The translations under genes were made by a program, and so were the position numbers. A stretch of DNA of 9,088 bases, from positions 1 to 9,088 of the forward strand of contig CAADSV010000097.1 in assembly GCA_900751665.1 (NCBI GenBank). The letters are read 5' to 3'. This document shows positions 1-5,884 of this stretch, one piece after another (the first letter of the stretch is position 1; each line of letters opens with the position of its first letter). The DNA is from an uncultured Collinsella sp. Lineage in GTDB: Bacteria > Actinomycetota > Coriobacteriia > Coriobacteriales > Coriobacteriaceae. The notes beneath the pieces are model-generated. The model ran no database searches and was not told where the DNA came from. It saw only the letters and a program-made list of their open reading frames with translations.

Positions 1-961
1 CCACGCGAGCGCCCGCGGTAAAGGCGTCGGCCCCGCCGAGCGCGGCGATGAGGTCGCCGGTGTGCACGGTGAAGGTCTTACCGTCGGCCGAGACCCTGCA
101 CTGGGCCGTGATGTCGGTCCAGCCCTTCGCGGGGTCGGTGCCGACGCGCCCGTCCTTGCCGGCCGAGACGGCGTCGAAGCCGCCGTCCGCGCCCGCAGCC
201 ACGTACAAGCGCATGCTCGCGGCGACCTTGGAGGGGTCGAGCCCCGCGCCCATGGTGTCGACGAACTGCACCGTATAGGTGTCGTAGGCCGTGAGCCCCG
301 CCGGGACCGTGGCCGAGAGGCGCCAGTACAGGTCGTCGGCAACCGTGGCGTCGGCGGCCTTCTGCCAGGCGGCGGTGCTGTCCTCCAGCACGTGCTTGGA
401 CACCTTGGGCGTCGCGGCCTTGGGTTTGACGGTGACGGCACTGCCGCCCACCAGGGCCATGATCGGCGCGGTGCCGGCCTCGTTCTGGGAAATGGCGTCG
501 TCGTCGGCGACGATGAGCCAGTAGCCGCAGGGCAGTTCGGCCGCCCTGCCCGCATTAAGGGCCACGGACACGGCGCCAGAGCTCTGGAGGGAACGAGCGA
601 GCTGTGCGCTCAGCGCGCTCGTAAGGTGGGAATCGGTGTTGAGCCACTCGGCAGCTTCCTGCGCGGTGGTCTGGGAATTGGACATGCCGGCGCTGTGCAG
701 CACAGGCAGCGCAGCGCCGCGCACGGCGCCGCTTGCCCAGGCGAGGTCGGTGGCGATCTTGGCGTCGCTGTCGCCGTCGACGACGTTGGCGCTAAAGATC
801 TGGTAGGCGTCGTAGCTGCTCGCCACGGTGCCGCTCACCGTAATGGAACCGGTCGAGGTCGGCGCAGCCTGCGCGGAAGCGGGGAACACAACCGCGCAGG
901 TGCCGATCAGGAGGGCAAGCAGCGCAAACAAGATCGGGAAGGAGCAAACTTTCTTATTCAC
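1..961 (-). CDS. Sortase-type pilin backbone, D2-domain family (3' end off window)
   Basis: Seen: an open frame of 320 codons with no stop before the window edge. It starts at GTG (961-959), with GGGAGG (970-975) 8 nt upstream. Residues 1-33 form a signal peptide: Lys-Lys, a hydrophobic run, then an Ala-rich cleavage region near ASAQA. Residues 39-60 (GSITVSGTVASSYDAYQIFS) match the N-terminal strand of Gram-positive shaft pilins. The stretch around 172-181 contains VTVKPK, a likely version of the VxVYPK pilin motif whose lysine joins subunits. PKVSKHV (K189) and the segment from 210 (LYWRLSATVP, then VDTMGAGL) fit the D2 fimbrial isopeptide domain. Family knowledge: class C sortases polymerise such subunits on the cell surface. 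The remaining domains and LPxTG anchor should lie left of the window. The overlap with the adhesin gene suggests an operon with translational coupling. The exact pilus class is uncertain. Confidence 0.85.
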   Translation of the reverse strand, partial: MNKKVCSFPILFALLALLIGTCAVVFPASAQAAPTSTGSITVSGTVASSYDAYQIFSANVVDGDSDAKIATDLAWASGAVRGAALPVLHSAGMSNSQTTAQEAAEWLNTDSHLTSALSAQLARSLQSSGAVSVALNAGRAAELPCGYWLIVADDDAISQNEAGTAPIMALVGGSAVTVKPKAATPKVSKHVLEDSTAAWQKAADATVADDLYWRLSATVPAGLTAYDTYTVQFVDTMGAGLDPSKVAASMRLYVAAGADGGFDAVSAGKDGRVGTDPAKGWTDITAQCRVSADGKTFTVHTGDLIAALGGADAFTAGARV

Positions 962-975
962 GACGCTCGCCTCCC
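954..975 (-). promoter_or_regulatory. 8-bp gene overlap with internal Shine-Dalgarno
   Basis: The adhesin stop TAA (956-954) lies inside the first codons of the pilin gene (GTG at 961). The two reading frames share GTGAATAA. A strong GGGAGG (975-970) sits within the adhesin's last codons, 8 nt before the GTG. This arrangement decides the GTG start and points to translational coupling of adhesin and shaft subunit. Confidence 0.8.
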
Positions 976-3900
976 TTCGCATTCGCCTTGCGACGAATGT
1001 GCATCCAGGCAGCAGCAGCGCAAAGCACCGCCGCGCCGGCAAGGTACGTCAGAGTGACGCCCGACATACCAGAAAGGGGCAAAGAGGTGGAGTAGGTGTT
1101 AGTGAAAGTGGGGGTGTCGGTCGGGGTTGAGTTTGCGTTTCCGTTGGCGTCGACCTCGTAGTAGGCCGGCGTGCATTCCAGCGTGCCATCACCGTTGTCC
1201 TTTGCCGTCACCACGACTTTGAAAGTCTTGGTGTCGTTGGTATAGCCTTCGTACTTGGTGCCATCGTTCTCGTCGACGTCGCATTCACGGATGTAGTAGG
1301 TGAACTTCGCCTGCCGATTGCTATCGAGCTCATCAGCGCCTAGTGGGCCGATTTCTACCGGATCGAACTTTACTGTCTGAGGGTTTTCCGACCCAGAAGT
1401 ATATGTATATATGGGCTGAAAAGTTTTCTCCGTATTGTCGGTATTCTCAGCATACAACTTGAACTTGAACTTCTTCATCTCGCCGCCATCGACCATCTTA
1501 GTCACCTGAGGTGTCCAAGAGCCCGTGGGTGCATATGTATTAGTAAAGGTGTTGCCTTCGGTGATATTAATGGAGACATCGCCACCGTTGGACGGAGTAA
1601 TCGTATTTGGCTGTTCAATCGGCTCCGACTGTTTATTGAGTTTAGTGACCTTTACTTCATTAACCGAGTAGTAGGTGTATGTAATGCCCAGCACAATCAG
1701 TTTCTTGAGCTCCGTTGTTTTAAACTCAATCTTGTAGATAGTCTCATCGTAAGTCACACCTGCGACGGGCCTGTTGCCAGGGTCCTCAATGTCGCCAGGG
1801 TCCTCAACGAGGTAGTAGACAATCGAGCCATCGGAGTAGACCTCGCCCAGATTAAAGGCAAAGTTGCCGTCGCCATCATTCGTGACCCCATCGCCAACTT
1901 TCGTGCACCCATTGAGTTGCAGTTTGAGTTTGCCGTCCTTGTCCTTGTTAAAGCTCGGGGCTGTAAGTGAAATCTCACCATTCTCTTTAGTAATCTTGTT
2001 CTGCTTGAGCAGCTGGAACTTGAACTCTTCTTTCTTAAGCTTACGACCCGTCAGTGCCTTAGTGCCGTTGAGCTTCATCTTGGGGTACACGTTCACCAGC
2101 GTGGTGGAGCCGGCGACAACGTCGCCGTTGGTCATGATTCCGCCACCGTGGATATTGGAGCTGTTGCCCGTGATGAAGAGGGACGCAGCCGCGGTAGCAT
2201 CATCCTTATCATCCTGAGTCGGCTCAGATTTAAGGCCAATCATGTACTTAGCCTGAGCGCCCTCGTACTTGCCGATAGACGTTGGTGTATTGTCGATCGT
2301 GCCCGTCCAGTTGGCGGCTCCGCCACCAAGCATCTGACCCGTTACGGCTGCGATGTAGTCCCCATTGTCCTTCTTCTTATGGATAAGAAAGAGGTCGCTG
2401 TGGCCACCTTTCGTGAATACATCGGTTATTTCGCCACCTTTGTCTTTGGGCTGATCTTCATTCTTATCATTAGTGCCACCCGATAGACGTGTGCCGTTTT
2501 CATCGTGGTTTCCGAAAATCGCAATACCATTGGTGTCGGTAATAGCCGTTTTGCCGGTCGGGCAGGCAGCAAAGCCGCCGCCATAGCCCTGGGCCCGATT
2601 GTTGGTAATCAGAGCGTTAGAAATCCTGAGGCTTGCCGGCTGAACGCCGTCGCTGCCACCCTGGACGAAAACTCCGCCGCCGCCCCAGTCGTTGGTTGTA
2701 TTAGTCGTATTGTTCGTGATATAAGCGTGTGAATCAGCGTGCGAATCAATCGGCACTTCAAACACACTCTTGGTAGGCGCAGAGATACGGATACCGCCGC
2801 CCTCCGAGTGTTCCGCCACGTTACTAGCTATGGTTCCGCCATAGAACGTAAACGTGGAAAGAGCTCGATTCCAAGCGCCAGCATAAATACCGCCGCCGGC
2901 CTCGGCAGAGTAGTTGCCCGTGATGTAGCCACCGCTAATTACGAGGCTGCCTCCATTGAAGGCAGCAATGCCGCCACCACCGTGACAACCGTTGCCGAGA
3001 TGCTTCGTGGAGCCTTCCCAATCGCTGTAGAACTGATAATTATTGTTGGTAATGTAACCTTTCGTAATGGTCACCATAGAGTTCTCAGCACAAATTCCCG
3101 CGCCATAACCGCTTTCATAATCATTTGTACCGTTACCGGAGATAATACCGCCAACCATGTTTACCTTAGATTTCAGGGCATAAACGCCGCCGCCACTGGG
3201 AGCATAGTTACCAGCGATTACGCCGTCAGAGATCTTCAGGGTTGAGCCATTGACATGAATTCCAGCACCAGCACCATCTCTGCCCATAGAAGCACCACAA
3301 ACGTATCCGCCACTCATGTTGACGGTAGAGTTGTCCTGGGCATAGATAAGGTGGCCAACATTTGCGTCCTGAGTCGTGGTCAGCACGCCGCTCTGAAGGT
3401 TAAACGTGCCGCCCTTATCATTGGTGCCGTAGAGATTGATGAGACTCACTCTGTTGCTGCTGTTGCACGCCACGATGGCACCACCGATAGTCACTTCGTG
3501 TTTATAAAGAGCCTCAGTAGTGCTGGTACCGTCTACATTAACAGACGATCCAGTTACGTAATAAATGAGCTTGTCCGGAATTTTAGAAGTCTCATCGTAA
3601 ACCACAGAGGCAAGGTTGGCATTTTTGCTGAGTGTGCTGTTAGAGCATTCAAAGTTGCTGGCCGTCGGATTGTCCACTGTAGCTTGCTGACTGTCCATGA
3701 CGGTTAACGTTGCACCGCCGGTGATATTGAACAGGGATTGATTATCACTTGTATGTGTAATCTTGTGGCCGTTAAGGTCAATTACGGTTTCGCCATGGTC
3801 GAACGTAATAGTGTCCGCGTACTCAAGATCCTCAGTGAGACGGTAGTTACCAGGCGTTCCGCCATTTCCGAATTGATTATGGATGCTGTTTTGATTTAGC

Positions 3901-4331
3901 AAGGTAAAGCCGTCCGCAGCGGTCGGCATGACATCATTCTCATCATTGGGTCCATCATCCACAGGCTGATCGGCACTTTTGGCGCCCGCATCATCGGACG
4001 GAAGGCCTACCGTGGCAGCGTCACCAGAGGTTTCGTCGCCCTCGGCGTCGTCACTATTCTGGTTTTCGGCGTCTTTGCCCGTGGAATTGCCTGCACCGGC
4101 GTCCTCGCCCAAAGCGCTCTCGTCTGCGCCGGCACCATCGCCCAAAGCGCCTTCGCCCGCAACGGCCTCCTCGGCAGAAACCGTCTGGGCATCGTTGGCA
4201 ATGGCCTGCGAGATCGGAGGCATGACGAGCGACAGTACCAGGCTCAAAACGGAGGCTCCGCACAAAACGCCTGCCAGTACATGGCGCGTCGCCTTATTAC
4301 TCTGCTTAGATTTGTCTGAATTTGCTTTCAT
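954..4331 (-). CDS. LPxTG-type pilus adhesin with beta-helix and two isopeptide domains
   Basis: This 1125-residue wall-anchored surface protein is probably the pilus tip or adhesive subunit. The start ATG (4331) follows GGGGAGGAG with 6 nt spacing. Residues 1-45 are a signal peptide (cleavage likely after AIA45). Residues 46-135 are an acidic Ala/Gly/Asp/Glu linker. Residues about 140-740 hold repeated turns such as GGGIYAG, ITNN and SGGYITGN, typical of right-handed parallel beta-helices. Residues 745-933 (start LTGRKLKKEEFKF, E843 in YYLVED, N931 in FTNTY) and 938-1080 (K945, E1016 in YYIRE, N1078 in FTNTY) fit two Spy0128/FctA domains with Lys-Asn isopeptide bonds; K758 is the probable lysine of the first. 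LPLSG (1084-1088), a hydrophobic helix and HIRRK form the sorting signal. VNVYPK (746-751) resembles a pilin motif without its Trp. GC is far lower in the middle of the gene than at its ends. The ligand is unknown. Confidence 0.88.
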   Translation of the reverse strand: MKANSDKSKQSNKATRHVLAGVLCGASVLSLVLSLVMPPISQAIANDAQTVSAEEAVAGEGALGDGAGADESALGEDAGAGNSTGKDAENQNSDDAEGDETSGDAATVGLPSDDAGAKSADQPVDDGPNDENDVMPTAADGFTLLNQNSIHNQFGNGGTPGNYRLTEDLEYADTITFDHGETVIDLNGHKITHTSDNQSLFNITGGATLTVMDSQQATVDNPTASNFECSNSTLSKNANLASVVYDETSKIPDKLIYYVTGSSVNVDGTSTTEALYKHEVTIGGAIVACNSSNRVSLINLYGTNDKGGTFNLQSGVLTTTQDANVGHLIYAQDNSTVNMSGGYVCGASMGRDGAGAGIHVNGSTLKISDGVIAGNYAPSGGGVYALKSKVNMVGGIISGNGTNDYESGYGAGICAENSMVTITKGYITNNNYQFYSDWEGSTKHLGNGCHGGGGIAAFNGGSLVISGGYITGNYSAEAGGGIYAGAWNRALSTFTFYGGTIASNVAEHSEGGGIRISAPTKSVFEVPIDSHADSHAYITNNTTNTTNDWGGGGVFVQGGSDGVQPASLRISNALITNNRAQGYGGGFAACPTGKTAITDTNGIAIFGNHDENGTRLSGGTNDKNEDQPKDKGGEITDVFTKGGHSDLFLIHKKKDNGDYIAAVTGQMLGGGAANWTGTIDNTPTSIGKYEGAQAKYMIGLKSEPTQDDKDDATAAASLFITGNSSNIHGGGIMTNGDVVAGSTTLVNVYPKMKLNGTKALTGRKLKKEEFKFQLLKQNKITKENGEISLTAPSFNKDKDGKLKLQLNGCTKVGDGVTNDGDGNFAFNLGEVYSDGSIVYYLVEDPGDIEDPGNRPVAGVTYDETIYKIEFKTTELKKLIVLGITYTYYSVNEVKVTKLNKQSEPIEQPNTITPSNGGDVSINITEGNTFTNTYAPTGSWTPQVTKMVDGGEMKKFKFKLYAENTDNTEKTFQPIYTYTSGSENPQTVKFDPVEIGPLGADELDSNRQAKFTYYIRECDVDENDGTKYEGYTNDTKTFKVVVTAKDNGDGTLECTPAYYEVDANGNANSTPTDTPTFTNTYSTSLPLSGMSGVTLTYLAGAAVLCAAAAWMHIRRKANAKGGERRE

Positions 4332-4385
4332 CGATGTCTCCTCCCCAAGAGACCGCGATCTTGCTCTTTCACTATCAAACGTATC

Positions 4386-4406
4386 TGCGCAACCTGAAAT
4401 TGCGCA
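4386..4406. promoter_or_regulatory. Inverted repeat TGCGCAA-N7-TTGCGCA
   Basis: A perfect 7-bp inverted repeat with a 7-nt spacer. It lies just downstream of the candidate pilus -10 box, roughly +9 to +29 of the predicted transcript. In that position it could be a repressor operator or a small 5' UTR hairpin. The regulator is not identifiable from this window. Confidence 0.45.
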
Positions 4407-4421
4407 CGCTTAGTAATGAAT

Positions 4422-4451
4422 ATTGTAACGATTGTTTGAACATCTGGGCAA
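4422..4451 (-). promoter_or_regulatory. Candidate sigma-A-type promoter of the pilus operon
   Basis: On the minus strand, TTGCCC (4451-4446) is followed after 18 nt by TACAAT (4427-4422). The -10 matches the consensus at five of six positions and the -35 at four. A start near 4415 would give a leader of about 84 nt. A second possible -35, perfect TTGACA at 4482-4477, has no good -10 at 16-18 nt. Confidence 0.5.
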
Positions 4452-4473
4452 ATAAACCGATAGTTTTGTAGCG

Positions 4474-4496
4474 AATTGTCAATTCTCTTGACAATT
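4474..4496. promoter_or_regulatory. Inverted repeat AATTGTCAA-N5-TTGACAATT
   Basis: A perfect 9-bp inverted repeat around a 5-nt centre, about 20 bp upstream of the candidate pilus -35 box. Each arm contains a consensus TTGACA reading outward. It could bind a dimeric regulator upstream of the promoter or carry a -35 box in either direction. No good -10 follows on either strand, so an operator is the more likely reading. Confidence 0.45.
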
Positions 4497-4608
4497 GCTC
4501 AGATTTACCTTCGTTTATTCGCTATCTATTTTTTGTTTCTACTGGTAATTTAGTTGCCCATCATTTTTTAATGGCATTAGATTTATTTGCACAACATTTT
4601 GCTCAAGA

Positions 4609-4626
4609 GTAAACATCCTGTAAACA
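4609..4626. repeat. Direct repeat GTAAACA at 11-bp spacing
   Basis: Two exact copies of GTAAACA (4609-4615 and 4620-4626) are separated by TCCT, so they recur about once per helical turn. Tandem half-sites at this spacing are typical of some response-regulator sites. They lie about 160 bp upstream of the candidate pilus promoter. A 7-bp repeat in AT-rich DNA could be chance. Confidence 0.3.
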
Positions 4627-4675
4627 GTCGAAAATTGACCATGAGCTGTAGGTGTCATTTACCGGGAGAAATACC

Positions 4676-4713
4676 CTACCAAACTGATGAGAATATCTTT
4701 AACTCATCGGTAG
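4676..4713. other. Bulged stem-loop, possible regulatory RNA or binding site
   Basis: CTACC (4676-4680) and GATGAG (4686-4691) pair with CTCATC (4703-4708) and GGTAG (4709-4713). This gives an 11-bp stem with a 5-nt bulge (AAACT) on one side only and an 11-nt loop. No T-run follows on either strand, so it does not look like an intrinsic terminator. I do not recognise the family. Strand and function are unknown. Confidence 0.4.
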
Positions 4714-4792
4714 TCAGAAGCGTAATGTTCAGACAACCATATTGGTATTTGCGCGCAGATTGCAGGCATCAACTCGCCCAAATCGCCTGAGG

Positions 4793-4825
4793 CCACCGCG
4801 AAGGCGCCTATCCCCATTGTGGCGG
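4793..4825. repeat. Degenerate copy of the 33-bp hairpin repeat (copy A)
   Basis: This 33-bp unit has the same frame as the two good copies at 5755-5787 and 7345-7377: CC-CC at the left end, AAGGCGCCT in the centre, TTGTGG-GG at the right. The stem has drifted and has A-C and A-A mismatches plus wobble pairs. No T-tract follows it on the minus strand. It lies 14 bp beyond the stop of the HAD gene, so it may be a decayed terminator of that gene. Confidence 0.6.
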
Positions 4826-4838
4826 TTCTCCCCCGGCG

Positions 4839-5660
4839 CTACAGCAGATGCTCCTCGATAAAGATCGCGATGCCGTCTTTGTCGTTGCTCGCGGTTACAA
4901 AATCAGCTGCGGCGCGGGTGGCGTCGCTGCCGTTTGCCATGGCCACGCCCACGCCGGCGTCGGCCACCATGCAGGTGTCGTTATCGGCATCGCCAAACAC
5001 GCAAATGTTCTCGAGCTCCATGTCGTTGAGCTCCGCCACGCGCACAAGGCCGCGCGTCTTGGACACGCGCGGATCCATGAACTCGTAGAGCCGCTGCGTG
5101 GTTTGCAGAGCCGCCGCCTTAACAGTGTTATCGGCAAACGTCGACGCCCGCTCAATCACCCGCGGCATCACCTCGGGCGCCATGGTAAACATCACCTTGG
5201 TCTGCGGCTCGCGCAAAAACTCGGCAAAGTCGACCACCTTGTAGGGCACGCCGTCGACACGCGACAGGTGCTCGACGCATGCATTGCTCTCGGGCACATA
5301 GAGCACGCCGTCCCGAGGGCAAACGGGCGTTGCCGGCAGGCCTGCCATGTGCTCGCAGATGCGCGCAATGGTCTCGCCCGGTAGCGGGTAGCTCAGCTCG
5401 TTGATGCCGTGCGCACGATCGATGACTTCGGCGCCGCCGCAGCCCACCAGCACGTCTACCAGGCCTTCGATACCCCAGAGCCCAAACATAGCCTCGGTCG
5501 CCTGGGCGTCGCGCCCGGTGCACAGGCCAAAGAGCACGCCGCCCTCGCGCAGGGCGCGAATCGCCGCCACGGTGCGCGGGGACACCGTGTGCTGGCTCGT
5601 GAGCAGCGTACCGTCGATATCGCAGAGTACGGCTTTAATGTGGCTGAAGGTGGTGTCCAT
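4839..5660 (-). CDS. Cof-type HAD-superfamily hydrolase (phosphatase)
   Basis: A 273-residue cytoplasmic protein, a normal length for Cof-type (class IIB) HAD phosphatases. All four HAD motifs are visible: DIDGT with nucleophile D14 and acid/base D16; T48-G-R (motif II); K201 in SKTRG (motif III); and GDADND with D224 and D228 binding Mg2+ (motif IV). Residues of about 85-190 form the variable cap that sets substrate choice. Family knowledge: these enzymes dephosphorylate sugar phosphates, nucleotides or cofactor intermediates such as FMN or PLP precursors. The substrate here cannot be read from sequence. The start ATG (5660) is preceded by AAAGG with 6 nt spacing. The gene has its own candidate promoter and is separated from the MFS gene by a terminator, so it appears monocistronic. 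Confidence 0.92.
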   Translation of the reverse strand: MDTTFSHIKAVLCDIDGTLLTSQHTVSPRTVAAIRALREGGVLFGLCTGRDAQATEAMFGLWGIEGLVDVLVGCGGAEVIDRAHGINELSYPLPGETIARICEHMAGLPATPVCPRDGVLYVPESNACVEHLSRVDGVPYKVVDFAEFLREPQTKVMFTMAPEVMPRVIERASTFADNTVKAAALQTTQRLYEFMDPRVSKTRGLVRVAELNDMELENICVFGDADNDTCMVADAGVGVAMANGSDATRAAADFVTASNDKDGIAIFIEEHLL

Positions 5661-5715
5661 GGGGGCCTTTCTAGGTTGTGCGGCGATGTGGGGGGTATCT
5701 GGAAGTGGCGTTCAT

Positions 5716-5746
5716 GGTATACCAAAGCGCAGGCGCGGCCCGTCAA
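5716..5746 (-). promoter_or_regulatory. Candidate promoter of the HAD gene
   Basis: On the minus strand, TTGACG (5746-5741) is followed after 19 nt by TATACC (5721-5716). A TG one base upstream of the TATA adds an extended -10 element. The spacing is long and the -10 imperfect. The first bases of the -35 belong to the 45-bp block shared with 7333-7377. Confidence 0.45.
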
Positions 5747-5787
5747 AGCAAAAACCACCACAAAGGCGCCTGGCCCCTTTGTGGTGG
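5743..5787. repeat. 45-bp shared block containing hairpin repeat copy B
   Basis: Positions 5743-5787 match 7333-7377 at 42 of 45 bases. The differences are at 5749/7339, 5757/7347 and 5767/7357. The block contains the 33-bp hairpin (5755-5787), five T (minus strand) and TTTGA. Such near-identity between two unrelated intergenic regions marks a dispersed repeat rather than two independent terminators. Confidence 0.8.
5750..5787 (-). terminator. Rho-independent terminator after the MFS gene (repeat copy B)
   Basis: A perfect 12-bp stem, CCACCACAAAGG against CCTTTGTGGTGG, encloses a 9-nt loop. On the minus strand TTTTT follows directly (5754-5750). It lies about 100 nt beyond the MFS stop codon and just before the HAD promoter. 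Confidence 0.75.
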
Positions 5788-5819
5788 CCGGACCCGAAGG
5801 GTGGCCTGGCCCGGGACGC

Positions 5820-5884
5820 AAACCATCACAACATTCGACGTTATTCGGCAAAATCGCGATTTTCGCTGGATGTTGTGATGGTTT
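5820..5884. repeat. Long inverted repeat with nested palindrome at the MFS stop codon
   Basis: AAACCATCACAACAT (5820-5834) pairs perfectly over 15 bp with 5870-5884; the last base is in the MFS stop codon. The 35-nt interior contains the perfect 14-bp palindrome AAAATCGCGATTTT (5850-5863). No strong T-tract follows on the minus strand, so it is not a textbook terminator. It could be an mRNA 3'-end stabiliser, a REP/MITE-like element or a bidirectional stop signal. Confidence 0.65.

Larger units (their letters stand above)
4332..4838. other. AT-rich intergenic region upstream of the pilus operon
   Basis: The 507 bases between the HAD gene's 3' end and the pilus operon hold no ORF I can support. 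A 67-codon plus-strand frame (4587-4790) has no clear Shine-Dalgarno and its product looks random. The stretch is much richer in A+T than the flanks (32% GC in 4501-4560). It contains a candidate promoter, two dyads, a direct repeat, a bulged stem-loop and a degenerate hairpin repeat, all listed separately. Its length and dyad content suggest controlled expression of the pilus genes; that is inference. Confidence 0.7.

Noticed and set aside
62..1057. Long plus-strand open frame opposite the pilin gene
   Set aside because: It is antisense to a pilin with signal peptide and D2 domain. Its Arg/Gly-rich product is typical of shadow frames in GC-rich DNA.
4477..4493. Consensus TTGACA on both strands as a divergent promoter pair
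   Set aside because: Neither copy has a good -10 at 16-18 nt, and there is no gene to the right in the plus direction. Kept only as a dyad.
4684..4691. CTGATGAG, which resembles a hammerhead ribozyme core
   Set aside because: The required GAAA after stem II is missing; the bases instead pair in a simple bulged stem-loop.
4587..4790. 67-codon plus-strand frame in the pilus upstream region
   Set aside because: No convincing ribosome site or domain; it runs through the stem-loop and ends just before the degenerate repeat.
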